Positions 17,490-26,737 are shown, numbered from the stretch's first letter. The stretch: DNA of 35,226 bases from Phyllobacteriaceae bacterium (GCA_023954255.1 JAMLIH010000028.1:1-35226); one strand, 5' to 3'. Program-made: numbers and translations. The notes: generated from the sequence alone by a model not told the origin.

Positions 17490-18163
17490 TCAGTACCAGA
17501 TATCATCGCGAGCTGATCTCGTCGCCGCTCTTGCCGTCGACGGCGCAGCCGCGTTCAGCCTGCAAACGATCGCCAGTTCACCGACGAAATCAATCTGCTC
17601 GACTTGCGCGCGATGGCCATTCGCCTGTGGTCGCCACCAGATATTCGATCTGTACCGATCTGCTGGATGATGTTGAACGGATGCAGCTCGGTCGGTTCAT
17701 CGCGGCAGAAGCTTCAGCCAGGTGATCTGTATGCGGCCGATTATGGTTACTGCTGCTGGCCGCCGGACGAATCGCCACTTCCCGGCAGTTGCGCATTCCT
17801 TCTTGCGGGAAGCAGTTCGTAGATTTCATAAGGGATGCCGTTCCGTTCGGCTTGAGCGAGCAAAGCCGGTTTCAGGTTGCCATGCTGCATTAAGCAGCGG
17901 GAAGATGCTCGCGGCCTGGGAGCCTGTAGGTAAACGGCGGCAAAGCAATTGCGGCGGCGGCAGCGGCTTCCTGCCATCTACAACCGCATGGAACCAGAAC
18001 GGCGGTGATGAAACCGGAAATCGCCTTCGAGCGACCTGGTGTACCGACGCCGTTGAGTGCCCATCACGCAGGTGACATAGCCAAATGTCGACGATCAGAT
18101 CGACGTCGTAAGAGGATCTACGTACCTTGCTGTGGTGGAGCAAATCGCGATTTCCAGCAGCAT
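17490..18163 (-). pseudogene. urtE: remnant of urtE, urea ABC transporter ATPase
   Basis: A heavily decayed ATPase gene recognisable in pieces across three frames. An ATG at 18163 starts MLLEIA. VTCVMG (just before Walker A) follows, but the G-x-G-K-T loop is lost. A stretch near 17900 reads like REIFPLL...NLKPALL...NGIPYEIYELLP. SSGGQQQ (signature motif) lies near 17755, a Walker B-like DEPTE near 17700, VEQIDFVGELA near 17610, and a stop near 17490. The total, 674 bp, is close to an intact urtE (about 690 bp), so the loss is by many small indels and substitutions and not by truncation. It is the last gene of the urt series and the most damaged one. Confidence 0.8.
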
Positions 18164-18174
18164 ATCACTTCGGC

Positions 18175-18915
18175 CTAACGCCCGAGATAGACGTCGATGA
18201 CGTCACCAGTTTAACGGTCACCCGGTCACGACGAGCCTTCGGCCGACTGACCTCGTGCGGCCATCCACCAGTGCAGTCGAGGCGGCGGACAGGCGTCCAT
18301 GTCGTGCTCGACCACGACCCTGGCGCGGGTTTCGGCAACCCACCGCAAACGAATCGGTGGTATGTCGCGGCTGCCGCCAAGCGTCATGCCTGGCGGCCAA
18401 ACCTCGTCGACGCACAACGGTTGGGATCTGCGCCAGCATCATGCCCGATCTCCAGCAGGTAACATCCGTGGGAGAGTTCACCGGCAATGCGCGACGGCGC
18501 AACCCGAGAAGAATAGATTTCGCCTATGCCATACGCAAACCTTCTCAAAGGTCTTTCCCGGCTGGCGGTCATTGGCGCTGCACCCGAGATTGCGAGGTCG
18601 CCTTCAGCGCCATCAACGGGTTGTCGCGCACGATGCGGGCGCCCGATGCAAGTAGGGCGGAGCTTTGCGCCTGATGCCGTGCGGGCAATGCCGGCTTTCC
18701 GACATCTTGAGCGGTCGCGGCCGACGCCGCCGTTCCACCTGCCCTCATGCGGACGCGTCTTCTCGATGACATGTCCGCCAGAAGGTGAATTAGCTGCCGA
18801 CGCCGTTCGGCCCGATCACGGCCTGGCTCGCTTCGCCGATTTCAGGGCAGGTTGTTGATCGCCTTGAAGCCGTCGAGGAGACGGAGACACCGGATACTTC
18901 AGAAGCGAAGCTCAT
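18175..18915 (-). pseudogene. urtD: remnant of urtD, urea ABC transporter ATPase
   Basis: Starts at ATG 18915 (MSFASEVSGVSVS), overlapping the end of urtC as in intact urt operons. GFKAINNL can be read after a frameshift. Walker A begins correctly (AVIGPNG) but becomes G-V-G-S followed by a TAA at 18790-18792. Further on, in shifted frames, come a KTRP-x-EG segment, MSE-AGIAR, a GIGRK-like stretch, VRDN-LMALK, GELSHG with LEIG and MLAQ, VVEHDM near 18300, and the terminal VIDVYLGR with TAG at 18175-18177. About 741 bp, normal overall length, with at least six frame disruptions. The product cannot be functional as written. Confidence 0.85.
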
Positions 18916-20078
18916 TTGACGCCTCCCTGCGAATGAGCCTGTCGAACAGGCCGCCAATCCCCTGGGGCGCGAACAGGGTGACGAGGACAAAGCCGAAGCC
19001 GAGCAGCACCGTCCACCAGTCGACCCAGCGGATGGTGTAGAAGCCGAGGTTGACGTCAGGCACCTGGCCGCCGGTAAAGGCGGTGGAAAGCAGCGAAACG
19101 AGCGTCGCGCCGATGACCGCTCCATAGAGCCTGCCGCGCCCGCCGATGGCGACCCAGACGGCGAGATAGATCGAGGCGATGGGCGCGATCTCCGCCGGGT
19201 TGATGATGCCGACGCAGGGGTAGTAGAGCGCGCGGCAATGGCGGCGATCCCTGCCGTCAAAAATCGAAGATATGAGAAAACTGTAAGAGTCTCGACAGGT
19301 AGCGAAAGCGCACGGCAACCGTCGTCGCGGATGCCGCGGATGACATTGCCGAACTTGCCGGAAATGACCCAGGCAGCCAGCAGATAGCCGAGTGCCAGGG
19401 CGACGGCCGATGCCTGAACCGACAGGACCGATTGCGGTACATGGGTGAGGCCCGGAATGTTCTTGCAGGCCGGGCCAGAGCCATTGTGCGCGCAGGCGGG
19501 ATCGTTGGAAGGAGTGAGGCAGCGGCATAAGGGTCGTCATATGGGTGAGGATCGACAGATAGACGCCGGTGACCCGGCTTCTGAAGGCAAGCCAGCCGAA
19601 GATGAGCGGCGGGAGGCCCGGAACCAGTACGACCAGCAGCAACTGCATCGACAGACTGTCGGCGAAATACCAGATTGCCGGTATGTCGGAGCCGCCGACA
19701 ACACCGAATATCTGGGTGCCGATGGCATCATACCGCTCTTCCGGCGTCGCCCGGCAGCGGCCGCGATGCCATCGATGCGAGCACGATGTCCTTGGTGCGT
19801 TCATACATCAGCCACATACCGATCATGTAGCCGCCGAGACCGAAGAAGGCGAAATGGCCGAGCGAGAGAATGCCGCAATAGCCCCATACCAGATCCATGC
19901 CGATGGCGATCAGGCAGAGGCAGAGCGTCTTGCCGAGCGTCTTGATGAAGCTCGTCGAGATGAAACCGATGCCGAAACCTTCCGAAAGAATGGTGGCACC
20001 AAGGGTGATCGCCGCAAGTACCGCGATGAAGACCAGTACGGAAGGATTGCGGGCGAGAAAGCTGTTTCGGGTTGCCAT
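18899..20078 (-). pseudogene. urtC: broken urtC, urea ABC transporter permease
   Basis: ATG 20078 begins a clean N-terminus of about 105 residues with permease signatures (GMDLVWGYCGILSLGHFAFFGLGGYMIGMWLMYERTKDIVLAS). A frameshift near 19750 leads to TQIFGVVGGSDIPAIWYFADSL and FRSRVTGVYLSILT in another frame. About 19500-19220 is scrambled across frames (AAWVISGKFGNVI and IRDDG can be pieced together). The last 105 residues (ALYYP...INPAEIAPIASIYLAVWVAIGGRGRLYG to the TGA at 18899) are again clean. At least four indels are needed to restore one frame. It belongs to the branched-chain/urea (UrtC/LivM) permease family. Confidence 0.88.
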
Positions 20079-20081
20079 GGC

Positions 20082-22047
20082 TCAGTCCCCCGCCGCTCGG
20101 CCCTTGAGGGCGATGATGCCCTTTGGCCGGAACTGGATGAAGATGATGATGAAGATGATCATGTAGGTCTGGGCGGCCAGCGTGTTCGACGGATTGAAGA
20201 ACTCGATGACCTTCTGCAGCGAGCCGATCATTCCTGCGCCGGCCAGCGTGCCCCAGATGTTGCCGACGCCGCCGACCACCACGGTCATGAAGGACTGGAC
20301 GATGTAGTTGGAACCGAGTTCGGAAGTAACCTGCGCGAACAGGCCGATGGCGACACCGGCTATGCCGGCAATGCCCGAGCCGAGGCCGAAGGTCAGCATG
20401 TTGATGTCGGGTTGATGCCCATGGAGGAGGCCATTCGCGGGTTCTGGGTCACCGCGCGGACCTCGAGGCCCAGCCGCGTGCGGTTGAGGATGAACAGCAG
20501 CAGGACGAGGAAGATCGCCGCCAGCACGAAGATGGCGATGCGGATGTAGGAAATCGCGACGATGTCGTTGAAGACCAGCGACCCGTCTAGCCAGGAAGGC
20601 GCGGTGAGCGGCCTCGCCTGAGTGCCGAAGATGTTCTTTGCCAGTTGCTGCAGGGCGATGGAGATACGAAGGTCGCCAGCAGGGTTTCAAGCGGGCGGTG
20701 CATCAGGTGGCGGATGACCAGCCGCTCCATGACAACCCCGGCGGCGAAGGTAGCATTGAAGGCAGCGGCAGCGCCACAGGCGATGTGCAGTCGTCGATGA
20801 ACTGGCACGGACGACATATGGGTATAGGCGCACATCATGATGAACTCGCCGCTTCTGGAGCCATCATTGATGACGCCCATGACATAGAAAGGTGATGGCA
20901 AGGCCGATGGCGGCGAGAGAAAATGAAACTCGGGCAAGCGAAAGCGCGTCGGCCTGAATCGGCAAACCGGTTGAGGGCCACCTAGCGTTGATCCGAATTG
21001 AGCGTTGCGACGGCGGCATCGATGGCGATAACTTGTCGCCGAGACTCTGCATGAGCCTCATAGAGGGTGTGTTCTGGCGGTCTTTTCGCGGCCGGCAAGC
21101 GGCACGAGGGCGGCGCCACCTTGCCTCGACCGGTTGCAGTAGGCATCGTCGCGTTTCTCGGTGGTATCGAGGGAGGAAAGGGCAATGCCTTCAACCATGC
21201 CATCGACAGCGTTGGCGACCAGCGCCTGGTCTCGCCCTTTTTTGCTCGAAATGCCTTCAATGATTGCGAGACAAACGCATCTCGCATCACGATAGGCCGG
21301 ATGCGCACCCCAGATCTCGCTGCTTTCGGCGGTACAGGCAAGATTATCGCTTTCTCCGGAAGCTCGCGCCGCTTCATACCGTTGCCAGCGGGTTGGGCAT
21401 GGCGCGAGCATCACGATGGCAAGTATCGCCTGGCCCGCCTGATCACCTCCCGATGCGGCATATACGCTAAGGCGCCGAAACGAATGGTCAGCAGGCGTTC
21501 GAGCCGTTGCTTGCGCACCTCGTCGACCGCATCCCGGGCTATATCATAATTACCAGCCTTACTGGCAGTTCGAGCTGCGCGGCGTCCGGGTCGCGTTCGA
21601 TCGCCACCAGTGCTTCCAGCCGCTTGGCGGGGTCAGGGTCGGAAAGCTGAAAGCGTTACCGCAGCCGCAGACGGAAATGCCCGAGCGCACACCGGAATTG
21701 GGCCGTATCTGCGCCAGATCGCGCTTTGCCGCCGTTCCCGCCTCCTTGCCGGTGTCGATGTCGATCAGCGTCAGATCGTCCGCTTGCTCCTTCACATAAT
21801 AGAACAGGCCGCTTTCGCCATGATGCCAGACCTCCTTGTCACGCCAGCGCACCAGAAAATCGGAGACGCCGGGCAGTTCTGCGGCAAGCAGGGCTTCGAC
21901 AATAGCGTCCACCGTTCGCCTGGAAGGTTTGGCGACGTCGCCGGCATGCTGCTGAAGCAATGCCTGAAGCGGTGCATCCTGGGATTGGGCATGCGTGGCT
22001 GCAAAGGTGAGAAGGACGGCCAGTAGAAAGGTGGTCAGACGACGCAT
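20082..22047 (-). pseudogene. urtB: broken urtB, urea ABC transporter permease
   Basis: ATG 22047 opens a clean stretch of about 125 residues: a signal-like MRRLTTFLLAVLLTF and the soluble N-terminal domain typical of UrtB. Frame is lost near 21665. From about 21560 to 20950 I cannot recognise any continuous protein. The membrane part reappears in pieces: VMGVIND...SGEFIMM-AYT near 20870, FAAGVVMERLVIRHLMHRPLETLLATF near 20720, then after two more shifts NMLTFGLGSGIAGIAGVAIGLFAQVTSELGS to KGIIALKGRAAGD and the TGA at 20082. urtC starts 3 bp later. The locus is about 1.97 kb; I could not tell whether the middle holds extra DNA. Confidence 0.87.
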
Positions 22048-22075
22048 CGGGCACCGGAAAGCTTGGCGGAAGGGT

Positions 22076-22127
22076 ACCGGGGTGGCCTTGGGAGATGGCC
22101 CTGGGAGGTGGCCTTGGCCACCCCGGT
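22076..22127 (-). terminator. hairpin in the urtA-urtB gap (attenuator or mRNA stabiliser)
   Basis: A perfect 12-bp inverted repeat: ACCGGGGTGGCC at 22076-22087 and GGCCACCCCGGT at 22116-22127. The 28-nt loop contains near-copies of a 13-bp unit, so three similar units (GGTGGCCTTGGGA, GATGGCCCTGGGA, GGTGGCCTTGGCC) follow one another. There is no T-run. Such hairpins after a binding-protein gene often protect its mRNA or reduce read-through to the permeases. Confidence 0.7.
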
Positions 22128-22141
22128 CTATGAGGTTCAGA

Positions 22142-23435
22142 TCAATAGTTGGATTGAAGCTGAACGCAGGTGCTCGTCTCGGTGTTGTACATGCCGCAGC
22201 CGAGATCCTTCCAATCGGACTTCAGCACGGCCGATTCCGCCAGGAAATCGGTCCAGGCATCGCCGGGCACGGGCTCGGTCTGCGAAATGATGTCGAACTG
22301 GCCGTCCGCCCTGATTTCGCCGATCAGCACCGGCTTGGACAGGTGGTGGTTGGTTCCCATTACGGCGGTGCCGCCGGTCAGGTTCGGGAACTCCTGTCCC
22401 CACATGGCCTCGCGCACCTTGTCGACTTCCGTTGTGCCAACTGCGGCAACCGCATTCGCCCACATGTTGAAGCCGATGTAATGGGCTTCCATCGGGTCGT
22501 TGGTGACGCGCTTGTCATCGCCGATATAGGCCTTCCAGGCTGCGATGAACTCGGCGTTTGCCGGCGAGTCGGCAGACTGGAAATAGTTCCAGGCGGCAAG
22601 ATGGCCGACCAAGTTGGTGGTGTCGAGGGCCGAGTTCCTCCTCGCCGACTGAGAAGGCGACGACGGGAATGTCATCGGCGGAAACGCCGGCAGCAGCCAG
22701 TTCCTTGTAGAAGCCGATATTGGCGTCGCCGTTGATGGTGGAGACGCACCGACCTTCTTGCCGTCGGCACCGAGCGCCACGACGTCAGCGACGATTTTCG
22801 ACCAGTCGGAATGGCCGAGGCGTGTAGTTGACGAAAATGTCGGCTTCCGCGATGCCCTTGTCCTTCAGATACTGTTCGAGGATCTTGTTGGTCGTGCGCG
22901 GATAGACGTAGTCGGTGCCGAGCAGGGCAAACTTCTCGACGCCGAGTTCCTCAAGATAGTAGTCGACGGCGGGGATTGCCTGCTGGTTGGGCGCAGCGCC
23001 GGTGTAGAAGACGTTCTTGGAGCTTTCCTCGCCCTCGTACTGCACCGGGTAGAACAGCAGGCCGTTGAGTTCCTCGATCACCGGCAGGACCGACTTGCGG
23101 GACACCGAGGTCCAGTTGCCGAAGATCACGTCGACGTTGTGCACGGTCAGAAGTTCGCGCGCCTTCTCGGCAAACAGCGGCCAGTCGGAAGCCGGATCGA
23201 CAACAACCGCCTCCAGTTTCTTGCCGAGCAGACCGCCCTTCTCGTTCTGCTGCTCGATCAGCATCAGCATGGTGTCTTTCAGCGTCGTTTCGGAAATCGC
23301 CATGGTGCCGGACAGCGAATGCAGAATGCCCACCTTGATGGTTTCCTCCTGAGCCAGGGCAATGCTGCTCAGCGAGGTGGACGTAAGAAGAGCGGCGGCA
23401 CCGGCAATAACGGTGCGGCGTGTGAGTGCGATCAT
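22142..23435 (-). pseudogene. urtA: frameshifted urtA, urea ABC transporter substrate-binding protein
   Basis: ATG 23435 has AGGAG upstream and starts with a twin-arginine-like signal ([14 protein letters not shown]). The N-terminal 205 residues are clean and match the UrtA family ([47 protein letters not shown]). A 2-base loss near 22819 turns TPFGHSDW into TPRPFRL. A 1-base loss near 22745 (after GADGKKVG) and a further 2-base loss near 22633 (before LDTTNLVGHLAAWNY) follow. The last 160 residues are clean to the TGA at 22142. With five bases restored it would be a normal full-length UrtA. It is the least damaged gene of the five. Confidence 0.92.
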
Positions 23436-23474
23436 TGGGAGGTACTCCTGTGTTAGAGGAACGCACCTGCTGTC

Positions 23475-23491
23475 ATGCAAACGTCATGCCA
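23475..23491 (-). promoter_or_regulatory. sigma-54 (-24/-12) promoter of urtA
   Basis: The minus strand reads TGGCATGACGTTTGCAT: GG and GC separated by exactly 10 bases, matching TGGCAC-N5-TTGCA at all but one of the conserved positions. It lies 40 bp before the urtA ATG, leaving a leader of about 30 nt. Sigma-54 with NtrC commonly drives urea uptake genes under nitrogen limitation. A GCCTGC-N10-GCAGGC dyad at 23578-23599, about 90-100 bp upstream, is a candidate enhancer site but fits the NtrC consensus only loosely. Confidence 0.75.
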
Positions 23492-23737
23492 TTATTTTCG
23501 CGTCCAGTTTCTCGGCGGAATTTCCCAGCGATATCAAATCCGTACCGGTTTCTTTTCGGGTACCGACGGCATTTCGGGCCTGCCTGAAAATGTGCAGGCG
23601 ATCAAATTTCCTGCCTAAATTCTGACCGAAAATTTTTTTTGCCTATTTCTTGATCTCGCCAAAGGGGCGGATTGGAGAAGTCTGCAGACACCGCCGTATC
23701 GCCGATGCCTTGTCCCCAGCAAAGCAGGTTCAGGTAA
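23492..23737. other. non-coding gap between divergent urtA and the TRAP operon
   Basis: Together with the two promoters beside it, this forms a 384-bp gap without genes. It holds the GCCTGC/GCAGGC dyad at 23578-23599 and an A/T-rich tract ending in eight T at about 23631-23640. I see no small open frame with a ribosome site and no RNA structure I can name. Confidence 0.6.
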
Positions 23738-23765
23738 TTGACTCTTCGTCGCTATATCGTATAAT
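23738..23765 (+). promoter_or_regulatory. sigma-70 promoter of the TRAP/hyu operon
   Basis: TTGACT at 23738-23743 and a perfect TATAAT at 23760-23765, separated by 16 bp. This is unusually close to consensus for a GC-rich alphaproteobacterium. Transcription would start near 23772, about 48 bp before the dctP start codon. A strong core promoter with a dyad at the start point suggests control by repression. Confidence 0.7.
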
Positions 23766-23774
23766 GTAACAGTA

Positions 23775-23789
23775 TTTCAATATATGAAA
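23775..23789 (+). promoter_or_regulatory. 15-bp palindrome at the TRAP operon start, candidate IclR operator
   Basis: TTTCA-ATATA-TGAAA, a dyad with 5-bp arms starting 9 bp after the -10 box, so it would overlap the first transcribed bases. The operon encodes an IclR-family regulator at 26761, whose family binds short palindromes of this size. The pairing of that protein with this site is inferred. Confidence 0.5.
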
Positions 23790-23819
23790 CGCTACTAGCG
23801 AACGACTTGGGAGGAGTAC

Positions 23820-24815
23820 ATGACCAGACTTTGGAGCGGTCTTCTGGCCGCAGGATTGCTGTTTACCTGGGCTTCACTGGCGCCTGCGCAGGAAGTCACC
23901 ATGAAATTCGGCCACGCGGCCACATCCACGCACCTCTTTCACAGCGGCACGGAACTGTTTGCCAGCAAGGTTGCCGACAAGACCGGCGGCAAGGTGAAGA
24001 TTGAGGTTTTCGGCGACCGCCAGCTTGGCGATGACGGGGAACTGCTGCAGGGCATCCAGCTCGGCACGATCGACGGTGCCCTCGTCTCCGCGCCGGTTCT
24101 GCCGCTGAAGATGGATGCGCCGGCCTTCGACGCGCTTCAGCTTCCCTTCCTCGTGCAGACCTATGAGCAGATGGCTGCGGCCCTCGCCTCTCCGGTCGGC
24201 CAGAAGATGCTCGACAGCCTGGATGCCCAGGGCATCAAGGGTCTGGGATATATCGAGGCCGGCCAGCGTCACTTCCTGAGCGCACCGAAACAGGTCGAGA
24301 CCGTCGACGATTTCGCCAACCTCAAGACCCGCATCGTGCCGACGCCGCTGCACAAGGCAACCTGGACCGCAGTGGGCGCCGCCCCCGTCGGCCTGGCCTT
24401 CGGCGAAGTCTATTCGGCGCTCGAGACCAAGACCATCGACGCCGTCGAGATGAACCTTTCCTCGATCAAGGCCGAAAGCCTCTATCAGTCGGCCAAGCAC
24501 GTTACCCTGACCGGCCACTATTTCTGGCCCGGCGTGCTGATGATCAACAAGGCCAAGTTCGAAAGCCTGCCGGCGGACGTGCAGGCCGCGATGATCGAGG
24601 CAGGTCATGAGACGATTGCCGAGCAATACAAGATGGCAGCCGAAGACGAGGCCGGCATCCGCAAGTTCCTGGAAGAAAACGGCGTCACCGTCACGGAACT
24701 CGCCGAACTCGACAAGATGCAGGAAAAGACCCAGCCGGTGCTTGACGAGTGGATTGGCAAGGATCCGCTGATCAAGGAATTCGCCGACGCTGTGAAAGCG
24801 GCGAACAGCAACTGA
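23820..24815 (+). CDS. dctP: TRAP transporter substrate-binding protein, DctP family
   Basis: Periplasmic binding protein of a tripartite ATP-independent transporter, 331 residues. The signal peptide has core LLAAGLLFTWASLA and a likely cut at APAQ-E (about residue 24). The mature part starts VTMKFGHAATSTHLFHSGTELFASKV, typical of DctP. The conserved Arg that usually binds the substrate carboxylate is in FANLKTRIVPTPLH (about residue 170), followed by GAAPVGLAFGEVYSALETKTIDAVEM. The substrate is therefore probably an organic acid, but its identity is not readable. GGGAGGAG precedes the ATG. It is the first gene of an eight-gene plus-strand operon. Confidence 0.93.
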   Translation: MTRLWSGLLAAGLLFTWASLAPAQEVTMKFGHAATSTHLFHSGTELFASKVADKTGGKVKIEVFGDRQLGDDGELLQGIQLGTIDGALVSAPVLPLKMDAPAFDALQLPFLVQTYEQMAAALASPVGQKMLDSLDAQGIKGLGYIEAGQRHFLSAPKQVETVDDFANLKTRIVPTPLHKATWTAVGAAPVGLAFGEVYSALETKTIDAVEMNLSSIKAESLYQSAKHVTLTGHYFWPGVLMINKAKFESLPADVQAAMIEAGHETIAEQYKMAAEDEAGIRKFLEENGVTVTELAELDKMQEKTQPVLDEWIGKDPLIKEFADAVKAANSN

Positions 24816-24827
24816 CGCCCTGCGTTT

Positions 24828-24854
24828 GGTCCCCGTGCCGCTTGCACGGGGACC
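24828..24854 (+). terminator. hairpin between dctP and dctQ
   Basis: A perfect 11-bp stem, GGTCCCCGTGC and GCACGGGGACC, with loop CGCTT, 13 bp after the dctP stop. No T-run follows. It most likely slows 3' decay or limits read-through, so that the binding protein is made in excess over the membrane subunits. Confidence 0.75.
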
Positions 24855-24920
24855 GGCCAGCCGATCTACTGACAAAATCCCGTCTGCCGACAGCGTGGCG
24901 ACAGCCGCGAAGGGGGAAGC

Positions 24921-25466
24921 ATGCGCCTCATTGGCCTTTACGTACCCGTGATCAAAGCCCTGACCGTTGCCATGATCGCAACGCTGCTCGGGCTGATGAT
25001 CGTCGAGGTCGTCATGCGTTACGTCTTCCTGTCGTCGCTGATCTGGGCCGAGGAAGCCTGCCGCTACCTGCTGATCTGGTCCTCCTTCCTGGCTGCCGTG
25101 CTGGCTTACGAGCGGGGTGAACTGGCCAATGTGGAGCTTTTCCGCCAGCGTCTGCCAGGAAAAGCCCGGCTGATGGCCACCATCCTGGCCAACGCGCTCT
25201 GTGTCGTCTTTCTCGCCGTTCTCGTCTGGTACGGTTCGGTGTTCGCCGCGCGTGTCGGCGGTCAGCCCATCCCGGCGATGCGCTTTCTGCTCGGCGACCT
25301 GTTCGGGCCGGAGTTCCCGGTGCCCCGGATGTTCTGGGTCTATGTCTCCCTGCCCCTCGGCATGGCACTGCTGGCAATCCGCATGTCGGTCGACCTCGTC
25401 GGCAATGTGAACCTTCTGCTCAGGGGAGGAGATGCGGAAAGCGATCCGGGAGCGCGAGGCACATGA
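24921..25466 (+). CDS. dctQ: TRAP transporter small permease, DctQ family
   Basis: A 181-residue inner-membrane protein with four predicted helices: about residues 10-32, 45-62, 85-108 and 140-160. The family signature EVVMRYVFLSSLIWAEEACRYLLIWSSFLAAVLAYERGE lies in the first third. It forms the membrane complex with DctM. GGGGGAAG precedes the ATG. It is 105 bp after dctP, with the hairpin between, and its stop overlaps the dctM start (ATGA). Confidence 0.92.
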   Translation: MRLIGLYVPVIKALTVAMIATLLGLMIVEVVMRYVFLSSLIWAEEACRYLLIWSSFLAAVLAYERGELANVELFRQRLPGKARLMATILANALCVVFLAVLVWYGSVFAARVGGQPIPAMRFLLGDLFGPEFPVPRMFWVYVSLPLGMALLAIRMSVDLVGNVNLLLRGGDAESDPGARGT

Positions 25467-26737
25467 TCGTCATCATCGTTTCCTTCGCCATCCTGCTTGC
25501 ACTCGGCATTCCGATTGCCCTGGCGCTGGGAATTTCGTCGCTGACCTATCTGATCGTCTTCAACCAGCTTCACCTGCTGCTGGCGATGCCGCAGCGCATG
25601 CTGGCGGGTATCGACAACTTCGTCCTGCTGACGATCCCGCTGTTCATCCTGGCAGGCAACATCATGAACGCCGCCTCGCTGACGCGCCACATCGTCAGCT
25701 TCGCTCAGATGATCGTCGGCAGGCTCTCCGGCGGGCTGGCAGTGGTGAATGTGATTGCCAGCATGCTGTTTGCCGGCGTTTCGGGCGCGGCCACGGCGGA
25801 AGCTTCGGCCATCGGCAGCGTGATGGTGCCCGCCATGGTGCGCGACGGATACCGTGCCGCCTATGCGGCAGCGCTGACGGCGGTAGGCTCCCTGCTCGGA
25901 CCGATGATCCCGCCTTCCCTCAGCCTGATCCTCTACGGCGTGCTGACGGGCACCTCCATCGGGGACCTGTTTGTCGCCGGCATCGGCCCGGCCGTCATGC
26001 TGATGGTGCTGATGATCGCCTATGTCATCTGGCGTGCCCGCGTGGAAGGCCATCCCAGGGCACCGCAACTGACGGCAGCGGAAAAACGCAGCGCAGCCCT
26101 CGGCGCCATTCCCGCCATCCTTCTTCCGGTCATCATCGTCGGCGGCATTCGCGGCGGTGTCTTCACGCCGACAGAGGCGGCGGCGGTTGCCTGTCTGTAC
26201 GCGCTGCTCGTCGGCTTCTTCATCTACCGCTCGCTGACCGGGCGCCAGATATATGACAGCTTCTCGGAAACGGCGACGATGTCGGCAGGCATCATGCTGG
26301 TGATCGCCTCCGCCAGCATCACCGCCTTCGTGCTCGGCATCGAGGACATTCCCCGCCGGGTCGCGGAAAGCTTTCTCGGCCTGACCGAAGACCGCTTGGT
26401 GCTGATCGTCTTGCTCAATGTCCTGCTGCTGGTTCTCGGCCTTTTTCTCGAACCGTTGGCTGCCATGATCCTGGTCATGCCGGTACTGACGCAACTGGCG
26501 CCGGTGATGGCGCTCGACCCCGTGCAGCTTGGCATCATGGTTGTCCTCAACCTGATGATCGGCATGGTGACACCGCCGGTCGGCCTGGTGCTGTTCATTG
26601 TCGGATCGATATCGCGTGCGCCGCTGGAGCGCGTCTCGCTGGAAGCCCTGCCCTTCATCGCTCTGGCGCTTACGGTTCTGGCGGCGGTGATCGTCTTCCC
26701 GCAGCTTTCGCTGTTCCTGACGAACCTGTTTCACTGA
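25463..26737 (+). CDS. dctM: TRAP transporter large permease, DctM family
   Basis: A 424-residue polytopic protein, the sodium-coupled transport subunit. Typical segments: the N-terminal helix IVIIVSFAILLALGIPIALALG; PLFILAGNIMNAASLTRHIVSFAQ; the conserved SGAATAEASAIGSVMVPAM loop (about residue 110); and GPMIPPSLSLILYGVLTG. In the second half is FTPTEAAAVACLYALLVGFFIYR, and the C-terminal third has VTPPVGLVLFIVGSISRAPLERVS. Length and topology are normal. The ATGA overlap with dctQ shows coupling. The iclR-type gene follows 23 bp later. Confidence 0.95.
   Translation: MIVIIVSFAILLALGIPIALALGISSLTYLIVFNQLHLLLAMPQRMLAGIDNFVLLTIPLFILAGNIMNAASLTRHIVSFAQMIVGRLSGGLAVVNVIASMLFAGVSGAATAEASAIGSVMVPAMVRDGYRAAYAAALTAVGSLLGPMIPPSLSLILYGVLTGTSIGDLFVAGIGPAVMLMVLMIAYVIWRARVEGHPRAPQLTAAEKRSAALGAIPAILLPVIIVGGIRGGVFTPTEAAAVACLYALLVGFFIYRSLTGRQIYDSFSETATMSAGIMLVIASASITAFVLGIEDIPRRVAESFLGLTEDRLVLIVLLNVLLLVLGLFLEPLAAMILVMPVLTQLAPVMALDPVQLGIMVVLNLMIGMVTPPVGLVLFIVGSISRAPLERVSLEALPFIALALTVLAAVIVFPQLSLFLTNLFH

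Noticed and set aside
20950-21560. Possible insertion sequence or foreign gene in the unreadable middle of urtB
   Set aside because: I found no transposase motif, terminal inverted repeats or target duplication; it may simply be the most corrupted part of urtB.
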